Assembly (NCBI GenBank): GCA_947503925.1
Contig: CANNFQ010000002.1
Span: 1-64,000, forward strand
Direction: 5' to 3'
DNA: 64,000 bases
Source: an uncultured Paracoccaceae bacterium
Lineage (GTDB): Bacteria; Pseudomonadota; Alphaproteobacteria; Rhodobacterales; Rhodobacteraceae
Position numbers and translations under genes: made by a program
Shown: positions 41,690-51,066 of the stretch, piece after piece
How positions within the stretch are numbered: the first letter of the stretch is position 1
Layout of the letters: every line of letters starts with the position of its first letter
The notes under the pieces: model-generated
What the model was told of the DNA's origin: nothing
What the model saw: only the letters and a program-made list of their open reading frames with translations
Databases searched by the model: none

Positions 41690-42412
41690 ATGCTGAAGAA
41701 TATCATGTCGATGGCTTTGCTTTGCATTGCCAGCAGCGCAGCAGCTGACGGCAATTGGACGGTGGGCGTTCTGGGCGCTGGCGCGACCGGGATTTATGTT
41801 GGCGAAGATGATGCGTTCGGCTTCGTGCCGATTCTGAGCTACGATACGGAAAAGTTCCATATCGGCGTGGACGGCCTGTCATATCAGATCTACGACTACG
41901 GCCTGGGTCAGATCGACGTGTCGCTTGGTTACCGTCAGGCTCCGGAATTCCCCGACAAGGAGCCCCTGTTCGACGGGCTCAAGCGCGAAGATACGCTTGA
42001 ATTGGGCATCGGGACACAACTGGAATTCGGCGATGTGTATTTTGGGTTGAATGCGTTGGCGGATATTGCCGATGAACACGGCGGCACCGAAGCAGACATC
42101 ACGCTGGGATATGTCATTGTTGCGGGTGGGTTTCAGATCGATGCTGCCGTAGGTGCAACGTTTCGGGATAAGAAGCTGAACCAGTATCTCTATGGCGTCA
42201 GCGCAGCCGAGGCGACGGCGGGGAGGTCAGCCTTCCAAGCACAAGACACCACGACCGCATTTGCAAACCTTACCGTGGCCTATGCAATAACGGACAACAT
42301 AACCGCTTTGGCGCAGATCGGATATGAAGACCTTGGCCAAAACAGTGACAGCCCGTTGGTTCGAAAATCATCATCGAATGGGTTTGGCGTTGGTCTCGCC
42401 TGGAGCTTCTAA
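41690..42412 (+). CDS. MipA/OmpV-family outer-membrane protein
   Basis: A 240-residue protein with a signal peptide (MLKNIMSMALLCIASSAAADG) and a beta-barrel pattern throughout. Family-like segments are FGFVPILSYDTEKFHIGVDG, IDVSLGYRQAPEFP and the closing SSNGFGVGLAWSF with terminal Phe. MipA/OmpV proteins are outer-membrane barrels, in some species scaffolds for murein enzymes. It is divergent from the 7TM-AraC regulator, so it may be a regulated target. Confidence 0.85.
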   Translation: MLKNIMSMALLCIASSAAADGNWTVGVLGAGATGIYVGEDDAFGFVPILSYDTEKFHIGVDGLSYQIYDYGLGQIDVSLGYRQAPEFPDKEPLFDGLKREDTLELGIGTQLEFGDVYFGLNALADIADEHGGTEADITLGYVIVAGGFQIDAAVGATFRDKKLNQYLYGVSAAEATAGRSAFQAQDTTTAFANLTVAYAITDNITALAQIGYEDLGQNSDSPLVRKSSSNGFGVGLAWSF

Positions 42413-42731
42413 TGCCAAGCGCGGTTGGCAGCGATGGCATCAAATGCTGTGGTTGCCACCTCGCTTGGTAAGGCAGGGATGGAACTGCACCTTTGCCATC
42501 TGCCAATCATCCGGTGTTTCTATTTTAATATTAGACATGCCCCGCGGCATGAAAGTAGTTCTCTCACTCTTGGGGTGAGTACATATCGTAGATGTCATCG
42601 ATGGCTTCGAAGTCGGATGTGAAGCTGCGGACGCCGAGCTGCAGTCAGGATATTGAACTTGTCCACGTCGCGGTCAAAGAAGCTGTTCGGCGCGATCCCA
42701 AATAAAGCTGACGATCTGGTTTTTGGCGGCG
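42413..42731. other. Intergenic stretch with faint decayed coding remnants
   Basis: No intact gene. On the minus strand, 42674-42730 reads AAKNQIVSFIWDRAEQLL then a stop, faintly like the start of an HsdM-type N6-adenine methylase. 42564-42638 reads LGVRSFTSDFEAIDDIYDM then YSPQE and a stop, in a different frame. Both look like pieces of broken genes, but neither is long enough for a firm call. Confidence 0.3.
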
Positions 42732-43301
42732 TTAGATCTGAAACCGATTTGAGAGGATTGCGATGGCTGCTGCGAACCGTTGCGGGTCCTCTTCCACCCG
42801 CGCGGCCAATTGCGCCCCTTCGAGCAAGGGTAGCGTTGCGGTGGCTTCCAAAGCCGGTTCAGTCACATCTTTGATCGTACCGTCGCGTGCGCCCAGGGCA
42901 AAGGTCCCTTCGATCCAGGCCGTCATCATCGCCCGAAACCTTTTCATCTCTGCGATTGTATCCGCAGAGAGGCTTTGTGTGCTGGTAGAGAAGGATACAC
43001 ACAGGCACAGGCTTTGGCCGCCTTCAAGCGCGCCATGATAGCGGTCCAGCAAGGCTGACAGTCGCGCTGCGCCGGTTGCGTGTTCGCGCTGAATCTCGGC
43101 GCAAGCTGTTTCCAGGTCGGCATAGTAGCGCTGCATCAATGCCACGGCCAAGGTTGCCTTGCTTGGAAAGTGGTGGTGGATGCTGGCTTTCCTGATCCCG
43201 ACATCAGCCGCCAGATCGGCATAGCTGAAACCGTCAATGCCGCGCCGACGCGCCGATCGTTCTGCTGAGTCCAAAAGATGTGTTTTCGTGTCGGTTGGCA
43301 T
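42732..43301 (-). CDS. TetR-family transcriptional regulator
   Basis: A 189-residue regulator. The N-terminal HTH is FSYADLAADVGIRKASIHHHF, with the preceding helix LLDSAERSARRRGIDG. The C-terminal ligand domain resembles those of AcrR/NemR-like proteins. It starts 3 bases after the amine oxidase stop and is the last gene of a cupin-oxidase-tetR operon. A TetR-like palindrome upstream of the first gene of that operon (45186-45203) suggests autoregulation. Confidence 0.88.
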   Translation of the reverse strand: MPTDTKTHLLDSAERSARRRGIDGFSYADLAADVGIRKASIHHHFPSKATLAVALMQRYYADLETACAEIQREHATGAARLSALLDRYHGALEGGQSLCLCVSFSTSTQSLSADTIAEMKRFRAMMTAWIEGTFALGARDGTIKDVTEPALEATATLPLLEGAQLAARVEEDPQRFAAAIAILSNRFQI

Positions 43302-43304
43302 GGC

Positions 43305-44363
43305 TTAGATCACTGTCTTCGAGCTGAGAATTCTCAGGGCAGTTTCTGCCGCTTCTAACGCGCCTTCGATGTAGCCGCCAAAGCTGGGTGCGACTTCCGT
43401 TCCTGCAAATAGCAGTTGGTCATTCCACAGGTTTTCCATTTCCAAGGCCAATCCGTAGGCAGGGTGCGCGTGAAGCGGGGCCTTATCAGCTTCGGTCGCT
43501 GTATGGGGATCGTATGCCCAGTCTTTGATGAGCAATTCCACTGGTTCGGCGGCCTTCGGGCCAAAGAGCCGCCCAAGCTGGGCTAGCAGATGGTGGCAGA
43601 GAAGCTGTTCATCGGCCCGGCCAGATGCCGGAACGCCGATAAACCCGAACAAGGCATAGGGGCCGCCAGTGACTGGTGATGCGTCATGTATCTCGACCAT
43701 CGGACCTTTGCGGCTCATGGCATCGCCGGACAGCCCTTCATTTCGCCAGAATGGGTTGTCATAGATTGCGATGGCTTTGGCCTGGCCAGCCATCCATGTT
43801 GCAATGCCCTGCATCGCCTTTATCGCTGATGTGGGCAGGGCGGGTGAAAAAGCAATCTGAGCTGCGATGCGTGGGGGAAGCGAGAGCACGATCTGATCCG
43901 CGCTAAGAACTTCGCCATTTGCAAGGATCGCGTGACATTGCCGATCTGCGCTCTCAATACGTTGTACCTGCGCGTTGGTTTTCTTGCGATGACTGGGCAG
44001 CTGATTGGTCAAAGCCTCGGTCAGGGCGGCAAAACCACCCACGAGGCGTAAAGACCCTTCCATCGATGCAAATCCCTGTCCGCGCTGCATCTGGCCCAAT
44101 TCGTTTTCAAAGATCAGAGTACCCTCAGCATATTGATCAAATTGTTGTAGCCGAAGCCGGTCTATTAGAGCCGCAATCCGGGGCTGACCCGGCCAGAACC
44201 ACGCAGGCCCCATGTCAAAATAACCGCCGCCGAAATAGTTCGTCATGATCCGTCCGCCGAACCTTTGGCGTGCTTCCAGCAATAGATAATCATGGCCTTG
44301 GGATTCAAGGCTTTCTGCAAGTGCCAGTCCGGAGAGGCCGCCGCCAATGATGATTGTTTTCAT
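43305..44363 (-). CDS. Flavin-containing amine oxidase family protein
   Basis: A 352-residue protein with the FAD motif IIIGGGLSGLALAESLESQG at the N-terminus and the amine-oxidase RFGGRI segment just after it. A C-terminal FAD contact (LLFAGTEVAPSFGGYIEGAL) closes the protein. It is shorter than typical monoamine oxidases of about 450 residues, so the substrate domain is reduced. Reactions in this family are oxidation of amines or desaturation. Its partners in the operon are a cupin and TetR; the substrate is unknown. Confidence 0.82.
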   Translation of the reverse strand: MKTIIIGGGLSGLALAESLESQGHDYLLLEARQRFGGRIMTNYFGGGYFDMGPAWFWPGQPRIAALIDRLRLQQFDQYAEGTLIFENELGQMQRGQGFASMEGSLRLVGGFAALTEALTNQLPSHRKKTNAQVQRIESADRQCHAILANGEVLSADQIVLSLPPRIAAQIAFSPALPTSAIKAMQGIATWMAGQAKAIAIYDNPFWRNEGLSGDAMSRKGPMVEIHDASPVTGGPYALFGFIGVPASGRADEQLLCHHLLAQLGRLFGPKAAEPVELLIKDWAYDPHTATEADKAPLHAHPAYGLALEMENLWNDQLLFAGTEVAPSFGGYIEGALEAAETALRILSSKTVI

Positions 44364-44440
44364 CGCTCAGGGTTATTTTAGGATTGGACCCAGGTCAGCA
44401 AACGCATTGACGATGAGAGGCCAAGATTCTGGTGCGGCCA

Positions 44441-45109
44441 TTACACCACCGGTGGCTTTGCAAACGGCAAATGACCGGTTTTGACCCACAGCTTTGCGGC
44501 GTCAGTCCCCGCTGTCGCGCTCAACTTTGTCCCTTCAGGCAATCGCAACCAAGCTCCTTTGCCGAGGGTTTCGCCGCCTTCGGTCACAGTGCCATCAATG
44601 ACCAGCAACTCGATCCCGCCTGGATCATTGTTTTCGAGTGTCGCACCGGCATCAAGATGGTTGTAAGTCACGAATTCCCGGTCATCGCGGTGCAGTTGAG
44701 CAATCGCAACACCACCCTTTTTTGTGGTAAGCTCGTCCTCCATGGTTTTCCGAAACTGGTTCCGGTCGTCCATGTCGAATTGCCACAGCTTTACAAAAAT
44801 AATGCAGCCTGCCTCTGACCCCGGCGTATGTGCGGTTGTCGGCGGATTACGGACATAGGTGCCCGCCGGGAAGTCCCCGTGTTCGTCCTGAAACACGCCG
44901 CTAAGCACGATGAATTCTTCGCCCCCTGAATGCGTGTGTTCAGAAAACTGACTGCCGGGCGCGTAGCGGACGATTGTCGTGGCACGGGCCACCTCCCCAC
45001 CGATCCGATCCAGCATCCGTCGATCCACACCAGGCATCGGGGACGCCAGCCACGCCAACTGGTCAGAATGGACGACGACGCGTTTGGTGAAATCTGCGTT
45101 CAGTTCCAT
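44441..45109 (-). CDS. ChrR-like bicupin protein
   Basis: A 222-residue protein with two cupin halves. The N-terminal half carries [19 protein letters not shown] and the C-terminal half a degenerate repeat ([20 protein letters not shown] followed by WLRLPEG). The layout resembles the cupin domain of ChrR-type anti-sigma factors, but the N-terminal zinc-binding anti-sigma domain is absent and no sigma factor gene is adjacent. It is therefore more likely a metal-dependent enzyme or sensor. It is the first gene of the operon with the amine oxidase and TetR genes. Confidence 0.78.
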   Translation of the reverse strand: MELNADFTKRVVVHSDQLAWLASPMPGVDRRMLDRIGGEVARATTIVRYAPGSQFSEHTHSGGEEFIVLSGVFQDEHGDFPAGTYVRNPPTTAHTPGSEAGCIIFVKLWQFDMDDRNQFRKTMEDELTTKKGGVAIAQLHRDDREFVTYNHLDAGATLENNDPGGIELLVIDGTVTEGGETLGKGAWLRLPEGTKLSATAGTDAAKLWVKTGHLPFAKPPVV

Positions 45110-45185
45110 GAATTCGTCCTCTTGAGTTGGAGGGGGTGTCGGGTTTGGATGGGATTAGCGTTAGGTTTCATAGTTCTTCACTGAA

Positions 45186-45203
45186 CTGCCTATCAGTAGG
45201 TAG
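45186..45203. promoter_or_regulatory. Candidate TetR operator
   Basis: CTGCCTATCAGTAGGTAG is an 18-base imperfect palindrome with one mismatch between the 7-base arms. It lies about 77 bases upstream of the cupin gene start, in the style of TetR-family operators containing CCTAnnnnTAGG. The TetR gene that ends this operon is the likely binder. Confidence 0.45.
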
Positions 45204-45261
45204 GTTTATCTGCAACCCCGGGCTTAAACAGAATCGTAGGTATCCCGGCGTGCTGCGCATC

Positions 45262-45290
45262 TTGACGTTGGCAGAAAGGTCAAATAGCTA
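45262..45290 (+). promoter_or_regulatory. Promoter of tRNA-Gly
   Basis: TTGACG (45262-45267), a 17-base spacer and TAGCTA (45285-45290) precede the tRNA start by 13 bases, an expected distance for a stable RNA promoter. Confidence 0.7.
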
Positions 45291-45303
45291 GCGGCATAGT
45301 GAT

Positions 45304-45377
45304 GCGGGCGTTGTGTAATGGTAAGACCTCAGCCTTCCAAGCTGATGATACGGGTTCGATTCCCGTCGCCCGCTCCA
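45304..45377 (+). tRNA. tRNA-Gly (anticodon TCC)
   Basis: A 74-base cloverleaf: acceptor GCGGGCG (45304-45310) pairs with CGCCCGC (45367-45373), discriminator T and encoded CCA at 45375-45377. The anticodon loop is CTTCCAA, giving TCC, which decodes GGA and GGG. The T-loop GGGTTCGATTCCC is canonical. It stands alone; no integrase or other att-site user is adjacent. Confidence 0.95.
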
Positions 45378-45470
45378 TCCTCTGACCCACAGCATTGCGT
45401 CACACTGGCACCTTTGGTCGCCTTGTGAATCCTGATCCGCCTATCTATGTCGTCCCAAGAGCAACGTGAG

Positions 45471-47267
45471 ATGACTATGGCATCGCCCCAAAAGAACGCT
45501 ACTGAAGAACGCGCATCGTCAAAGCAGATTGGCGCGCTCAAGGCCCTTTGGCCTTTTGTCAGCCCTTATAAGGCGATGATGTTTGCCGCACTCGGTGCGT
45601 TGATCCTGACAGCCTGTGTGTCATTGGTGCTGCCGCTTGCGGTGCGTCGGGTCATCGACAATTTCGATGTCGATCAAGGGCAGATCCTGCAAAGCTATTT
45701 CCTCGCTGCGATTGGGATTGCCGCGCTTTTGGCTGTGGGTACGGCGATGCGCTATTATCTTGTGACCCGTCTGGGAGAGCGAGTTGTGGCGGATATTCGA
45801 AAATCCGTCTTTGCCCGCATGATCGGGATGAGCCCCGCGTTTTTCGAGAAGATCATGACCGGTGAGGTTTTGAGCCGGATTACCACGGATACGACCTTGA
45901 TCCTTTCGGTGATCGGCAGTTCGGTTTCGGTGGCGCTGCGCAATGTGCTGATCTTTATCGGTGGGATTGCGCTGATGCTTTTCACCTCGATCAAGATGTC
46001 ATTGCTGGTGCTTTGGCCGATCCCGGTGATCGTGTTGCCGATCATTCTGCTCGGCCGCCGTGTGCGTAACCTGTCTAAGGAAAACCAGGACCTTATCGCA
46101 CAATCGAGCGGCGATGCGTCTGAACAAATGCTGTCGGCGCAGACCGTACAGGCCTTTTCGCATGAGCAGTTGAGCCGGGTGAGGTTTGATACTGTCACCG
46201 AGAAAAGCTTTGTCGCTGCACGCAGACGGATCGCGACCCGTGCGTTCTTAACAGCTATTGTCATATTCATGGCGTTCTCTGCGATTGTTGGCTTTTTGTG
46301 GATGGGTGCCAATGACGTGCAGTCTGGTGACATCACGGAAGGTGAATTGGTCCAATTCATGATCTACACGATCATGGTTGCCGGTGCTTTGGCTGCACTG
46401 ACTGAAATCTGGGGCGAATTGCAGCGCGCCGCCGGTGCCACAGAACGTTTGGTCGAACTGCTGACAGCAGAGGATACAGTTATTGATCCCGCCAACCCGC
46501 AACCGGTGCCCGCACTGACCGGGCAGATCAGTTTTGACAATGTGAAATTCAGCTACCCGTCCCGCCCCAGTATCTCGGCGCTGGATGATGTCAGTCTGGA
46601 GATTGCGCCCGGTGAAACCGTAGCCTTGGTCGGTCCGTCCGGTGCGGGTAAGACGACTGTTATTCAAATGGTGTTGCGGTTCTATGATCCACAAAGCGGC
46701 GCAATCCGTTTGGATGGGACCGACATTCGCAGCTTCGCACGGACAGTATTTCGTGAACAGATCGCGCTGGTCCCACAAGATCCGGTGATTTTTGCTGATA
46801 CGGCACGCGAGAATATTCGGTTTGGTCGCCCAGACGCGACGGATGCCGAGGTTGAGAAAGCGGCGATTGCGGCCGCCGCGCATGATTTCCTGATGGCCCT
46901 GCCGGAAGGCTATGACAGCTATGTCGGGGAACGCGGTGTCATGTTATCGGGTGGTCAAAAGCAACGCATTGCTATCGCGCGGGCGATTTTGCGCGATGCC
47001 CCCATTCTTTTGCTGGATGAGGCGACAAGCGCGCTGGATGCGGAAAGCGAAAACGCGGTGCAGCAGGCAGTGGAGGCGCTGGCGCAAAATCGGACCACTT
47101 TGATCGTTGCGCATCGCTTGGCCACTGTCAAAAAGGCAGATCGCATCATTGTCTTTGACGCAGGTAAAATCGTGGCGCAAGGCACCCATGATAGTCTCGT
47201 GGCGCAAGATGGGCTTTATGCCCGGTTGGCACGGCTGCAATTCACTGCCGGTGTTGCCGCAGAATAA
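45471..47267 (+). CDS. ABC exporter, fused membrane and ATPase domains (MsbA/multidrug type)
   Basis: About 598 residues. Six membrane helices lie in the first 330 residues. The ATPase follows: Walker A LVGPSGAGKTT, signature MLSGGQKQRIAIARAIL (LSGGQ), and Walker B ILLLDEATSALD, with switch VAHRLATVKKAD. As a half-transporter it should work as a homodimer exporting lipids or drugs. In-frame ATGs at 45447, 45471 and 45477 are possible; only weak ribosome binding sites are seen, and 45471 is a compromise. It lies downstream of the tRNA in the same direction. Confidence 0.9.
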   Translation: MTMASPQKNATEERASSKQIGALKALWPFVSPYKAMMFAALGALILTACVSLVLPLAVRRVIDNFDVDQGQILQSYFLAAIGIAALLAVGTAMRYYLVTRLGERVVADIRKSVFARMIGMSPAFFEKIMTGEVLSRITTDTTLILSVIGSSVSVALRNVLIFIGGIALMLFTSIKMSLLVLWPIPVIVLPIILLGRRVRNLSKENQDLIAQSSGDASEQMLSAQTVQAFSHEQLSRVRFDTVTEKSFVAARRRIATRAFLTAIVIFMAFSAIVGFLWMGANDVQSGDITEGELVQFMIYTIMVAGALAALTEIWGELQRAAGATERLVELLTAEDTVIDPANPQPVPALTGQISFDNVKFSYPSRPSISALDDVSLEIAPGETVALVGPSGAGKTTVIQMVLRFYDPQSGAIRLDGTDIRSFARTVFREQIALVPQDPVIFADTARENIRFGRPDATDAEVEKAAIAAAAHDFLMALPEGYDSYVGERGVMLSGGQKQRIAIARAILRDAPILLLDEATSALDAESENAVQQAVEALAQNRTTLIVAHRLATVKKADRIIVFDAGKIVAQGTHDSLVAQDGLYARLARLQFTAGVAAE

Positions 47268-47383
47268 AAAAGATTTTCGCAGCGTCATACTTGCGATTCC
47301 GAACTGTTTTGCCCACGCTACCCCCTGAGGGGCCAATCGCCGATGACAACATCGGCGGAGGATATAATAGGGGAGGGACCACG

Positions 47384-49285
47384 ATGGTCTACGCGAACAT
47401 CAATGATCGCAATGCGATTGAAAATGAAATGCCTTGGGATGCTCGCGACCTGCCCAAGACAACTTATGAATTGTTAAGCGACACTGCGGAAAAACACGGC
47501 CCCCGAAATGCGGTGTCATTTCGCTTGTTGTCGGATCCCAAATCGCCCTGCGAAACCCTGAGCTGGTCTGAATTGCGCGACAAGACGGGCCAGGCGGCGA
47601 ACCTGTTTCGGTCGCTGGGTATCGGTGAAAAAGATGTTGTGGCCTTCCTGCTTCCCAATGCGACCGAAACCGTTCTGACCTATCTTGGCGGCCAGGTGGC
47701 GGGCATCGTTAACCCGATCAACCCGCTGCTGGAAGCTGAACAGATCGCCTCAATCCTGCGCGAGACGAATGCCAAAGTGCTGGTCACCATGCGGGCTTTC
47801 CCCAAGTCAGACCTCGCGCAGAAGGCGGCTGAAGCTGTCCGGTTTGCACCGAATGTAAAGACCATTCTAGAGGTTGATCTGCATCGTTATCTGACGGGCC
47901 TTAAGCGTTTGATCGTTCCCCTGATCCGCCCCAAGAACCCGACCAATCACGATGCAAAGGTGCTGAACTTCAATGCCGAGATGGCCAAACAGCCCACCGA
48001 GTTGACCTTTGCCGACAGTACAAATGACCGTGTTGCCACTTATTTCCATACCGGAGGTACAACTGGCATGCCGAAGGTGGTTCAGCACAGGTATTCAGGC
48101 ATCGTCTATAATGCTTGGCTGGGCAGCCGCTTGTTGTTTACCGAAACCGATGTGCAAATCTGTCCTCTGCCGCTGTTCCACGTCTTTGCAACGATTGTCA
48201 GCATGGGCGCATCTCTGGGATCTGGCGCGGAGATTGTCTTTCCCACGCCGCAGGGCTATCGCGGCGAAGGTGTTTTCGACAATTTTTGGAAACTGATTGA
48301 AAAGCATAAAGTGACCTTCATGATTACCGTGCCCACCGCTATGTCTGCGCTGATGCAGCGCAAGGTGGATGCTGATATCTCTACCCTGCGATTGGCATTT
48401 TGCGGTTCTGCACCGCTGCCGCTTGAGCTTTACAAGAGGTTCGAGGCGGCGGCTGGCGTCACCATCTGCGAGGGTTATGGCCTGACCGAGGCGACCTGCC
48501 TTGTTTCAATCAATCCCCCTGATGGTGAAAAGCGCGTTGGTTCAATTGGAATTCCCTTCCCTTACACCGATATCCGCATCACGTCGGTGGCAACCGGTGA
48601 AGAGGTGGGGCCGGATGAAATCGGCGAAATCTGTGTGTCCAACCCCGGCGTTTATGGCGGCAAAACCTATACCGAGGCGGAAAAGAATGACGGGCTGTTC
48701 TATCCCGGCACGATCTCAGATGCCCAGTATTTGCGCACAGGTGATCTGGGCCGCAAGGATGCAGACGGATATCTGTGGATCACGGGAAGGGCGAAGGATC
48801 TGATCATCCGTGGTGGTCACAATATTGACCCCGCTGAAATCGAAGAAGCACTGGCCGGTCATGACGCTGTGGCCTTTGCGGGTGCAATTGGTCAGCCCGA
48901 TGCCCATGCCGGCGAGGTGCCTTGCGCCTTTGTTGAACTGGTCGACGGTGCAACCGTCACCGAAGAAGAGTTGCTGACCTTTGCCAAAGATCACATCCAC
49001 GAACGCGCCGCCCATCCAAAACATCTTGAAATTCTGGATGAGCTGCCAAAGACCGCCGTCGGAAAGATATTTAAACCTGATCTGCGCAAACGGGCGATCA
49101 CCCGTATTTTCAATGCAGCGCTGGCCGATATCGGTGCCGAGGTCCAGTCGGTGAGTGAGGACAAGAAGCGGGGTCTTGTCGCGCATATCACGGAGAATGG
49201 ATCAGCTAGCAAAGATGATGTCACAAAAGCGCTTGGTGCTTTCACTGTCGCATGGGACTTGGTAGAGCCGGAAGATAAGTCCTGA
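47384..49285 (+). CDS. Acyl-CoA synthetase (AMP-forming)
   Basis: A 633-residue adenylate-forming enzyme. It has P-loop motif YFHTGGTTGMPKVVQH, core EGYGLTEATCL, YLRTGDLGRKDADGYLWITG, and the C-terminal catalytic Lys in PKTAVGKIFKPDLR. It activates a carboxylic acid to its CoA thioester, using ATP. ATG 47384 is chosen because GGGGAGGGA precedes it; an earlier in-frame start at 47291 overlaps the intergenic region. It is longer than typical FadD at the C-terminus (extra 60 residues after the Lys motif). It precedes a 3-hydroxyisobutyrate dehydrogenase-like gene by 22 bases, suggesting a joint role in branched-chain or fatty acid breakdown. Confidence 0.9.
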   Translation: MVYANINDRNAIENEMPWDARDLPKTTYELLSDTAEKHGPRNAVSFRLLSDPKSPCETLSWSELRDKTGQAANLFRSLGIGEKDVVAFLLPNATETVLTYLGGQVAGIVNPINPLLEAEQIASILRETNAKVLVTMRAFPKSDLAQKAAEAVRFAPNVKTILEVDLHRYLTGLKRLIVPLIRPKNPTNHDAKVLNFNAEMAKQPTELTFADSTNDRVATYFHTGGTTGMPKVVQHRYSGIVYNAWLGSRLLFTETDVQICPLPLFHVFATIVSMGASLGSGAEIVFPTPQGYRGEGVFDNFWKLIEKHKVTFMITVPTAMSALMQRKVDADISTLRLAFCGSAPLPLELYKRFEAAAGVTICEGYGLTEATCLVSINPPDGEKRVGSIGIPFPYTDIRITSVATGEEVGPDEIGEICVSNPGVYGGKTYTEAEKNDGLFYPGTISDAQYLRTGDLGRKDADGYLWITGRAKDLIIRGGHNIDPAEIEEALAGHDAVAFAGAIGQPDAHAGEVPCAFVELVDGATVTEEELLTFAKDHIHERAAHPKHLEILDELPKTAVGKIFKPDLRKRAITRIFNAALADIGAEVQSVSEDKKRGLVAHITENGSASKDDVTKALGAFTVAWDLVEPEDKS

Positions 49286-49307
49286 TCTGCGCATAAAGGA
49301 AAGTGGC

Positions 49308-50180
49308 ATGGCAAAATTGGCGTTTCTGGGTCTGGGTGTGATGGGCTATCCGATGGCCGGGCACCTTCAAGCCGCTGGTCATGACGTGACGGTTTATAAC
49401 CGCACCACAAGCAAGGCTGAAAAATGGGCCGCAGAACATGGCGGGCAGGCGGCGGCGACGCCAGCGCTGGCCGCCTCTAGCGCGGAAATGGTTCTTGCGT
49501 GCGTGGGGAATGACGATGATCTGCGCTCTGTATGCATTGGCGATGATGGTGCTTTCGCGGGGATGGATGACGGTACGATCTTTGTTGATCATACGACCGT
49601 TTCTGCCGCCGTAACCCGCGAGCTGTTTGAAGCTGCAGCGGGTCAGGGCATTTCCTTTGTTGATGCGCCCGTATCGGGTGGTCAGGCCGGTGCAGAGAAT
49701 GGTGTTCTGTCCGTCATGTGTGGCGGAACGCAGGATAGCTATGACAGCGCTGAGGCTGTTATCGGCGCCTATGCACGCATTTGCCGCCGCATCGGAGATA
49801 GCGGTGCCGGTCAGATGACAAAGATGTGCAACCAGATAGCGATTGCAGGGCTGGTCCAGGGCCTGTCGGAGGCGCTGCACTTTGCCCAAAAATCGGGCCT
49901 GGATGGCCGGGCCGTTGTCGAAGTGATCAGCCAGGGTGCCGCAGGCAGCTGGCAAATGGCGAACCGGTACGAGACCATGCTTGATGATCATTTCGATCAC
50001 GGTTTTGCAGTGGACTGGATGCGCAAGGACCTTGGTATCTGTCTTAGTACGGCGGATGAAAATGGGGCCAGCTTGCCGGTCACGGCTTTGGTTGATCAGT
50101 TTTACAAGGATGTCCAAAAGCTGGGCGGCGGGCGTTGGGATACGTCGTCGCTGCTGAAACGCCTGCAGGCGATGGGCTGA
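49308..50180 (+). CDS. 3-hydroxyisobutyrate dehydrogenase family oxidoreductase
   Basis: A 290-residue beta-hydroxyacid dehydrogenase. It has NAD(P) motif FLGLGVMGYPMAGHLQ, substrate motif FVDAPVSGGQAGAENG, and the catalytic Lys in GAGQMTKMCNQI. Relatives include 3-hydroxyisobutyrate, tartronate semialdehyde and 6-phosphogluconate-like dehydrogenases; which substrate is used cannot be told. It follows the acyl-CoA synthetase closely and is probably co-transcribed. Confidence 0.9.
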   Translation: MAKLAFLGLGVMGYPMAGHLQAAGHDVTVYNRTTSKAEKWAAEHGGQAAATPALAASSAEMVLACVGNDDDLRSVCIGDDGAFAGMDDGTIFVDHTTVSAAVTRELFEAAAGQGISFVDAPVSGGQAGAENGVLSVMCGGTQDSYDSAEAVIGAYARICRRIGDSGAGQMTKMCNQIAIAGLVQGLSEALHFAQKSGLDGRAVVEVISQGAAGSWQMANRYETMLDDHFDHGFAVDWMRKDLGICLSTADENGASLPVTALVDQFYKDVQKLGGGRWDTSSLLKRLQAMG

Positions 50181-50414
50181 TCTTACAGGCTGTCCGAAGT
50201 TGGAACCGGGGTGGTCATCGCCGAAAGATCGGTGATCTGCGCCTGGGCCTGAATTACAACTGTCATGCAATGATCGGATCTCGCATAAGGGCTTGCTAGC
50301 CTCCCTGCGGGGGATATCGTTCGATGTTTACGTGAAATTAATGGGCCGCCCGCCATAACGCGGGTCTATTACCCCGATCTTCGGGGCCGGTTTAACCGAC
50401 GGAATGCCCAGGTA

Positions 50415-50702
50415 ATGACAGCAAATTCTACGATTTTTGAAATGCCGCCCGTGATGAAGCTTGAAGACTGCGAGACGCTGCATTGCTTCTTGCAGGAACA
50501 GCACGGGCAGGCAGTGGCCTTGGACTGTGCAGCAGTGGACCGCATGACAGGTTTGGCGGCACAACTGGTGGTTTTTGCACATCGAAAATGGTCCTCTGAT
50601 GGGGTGTCTTTCGCCTTGCGCGATGTCAGCAACGGATGCCGCGACAGCCTGACAGCCCTCGGGCTTGCCGCGCTGCTCACGCAGGAAGGGGCGATGACTT
50701 GA
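50415..50702 (+). CDS. STAS-domain protein of the chemotaxis operon
   Basis: A 95-residue protein with the STAS fold pattern: VALDCAAVDRMTGLAAQLVVF, where a Thr stands near the position phosphorylated in anti-sigma antagonists (Ser or Thr), then FALRDVSNGCRDSLTALGL. STAS proteins are regulated by phosphorylation or bind partners. Here it is the first gene of a che operon and its TGA overlaps the TTG start of cheY. It may tune the chemosensory kinase or link it to another output; the role is inferred only. Confidence 0.75.
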   Translation: MTANSTIFEMPPVMKLEDCETLHCFLQEQHGQAVALDCAAVDRMTGLAAQLVVFAHRKWSSDGVSFALRDVSNGCRDSLTALGLAALLTQEGAMT

Positions 50703-51064
50703 CCCACATCCTCGCAATTGACGATTCGCGCACGATCCGCAGCCTTCTGACAATGACGCTGGAAGGGGCCGGTTTCGAAGTAACCACCGCCATCGATGGT
50801 GTTGATGGTGTGAATAAGTTCAGGGAACAACACGCTGACCTTGTCATAACCGATGTGAATATGCCGAACAAAGATGGCTTTGGCGTGATCGAAGATATCC
50901 GGGCCAGCGATACAAATCGCGGGGTTCCGGTTCTTGTGCTAACCACCGAAAGCGGTCCTGCGCTGAAAGAGCGGGCGCGAAAAGCCGGGGCCACCGGATG
51001 GATTGTCAAACCATTCGAGGATGAGTCGCTGATTTCAGTCATTCGCCGTCTGACAGGGGCTTAG
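50699..51064 (+). CDS. cheY: CheY-type response regulator 1
   Basis: A 121-residue single receiver domain. The acidic pair is in LAIDDSRTIRSL, the phospho-acceptor Asp in LVITDVNMPNKDG, the switch Thr in VLVLTTESG and the conserved Lys in GWIVKPFEDESL. TTG 50699 is chosen because it gives the standard CheY length and lies within the overlap with the STAS gene; no ATG is available at the right place. It should carry the signal from CheA to the motor or act as a phosphate sink. Confidence 0.88.
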   Translation: MTHILAIDDSRTIRSLLTMTLEGAGFEVTTAIDGVDGVNKFREQHADLVITDVNMPNKDGFGVIEDIRASDTNRGVPVLVLTTESGPALKERARKAGATGWIVKPFEDESLISVIRRLTGA

Positions 51065-51066
51065 CC

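Noticed and set aside
44441..45109. ChrR anti-sigma factor
   Set aside because: Only the cupin part resembles ChrR; the zinc-binding N-terminal domain and an adjacent rpoE-type gene are both missing.
45304..45377. tRNA-Gly as an integration site of a genomic island
   Set aside because: No integrase gene and no repeated tRNA 3' end were noticed in the window; flanking genes look like ordinary chromosome.
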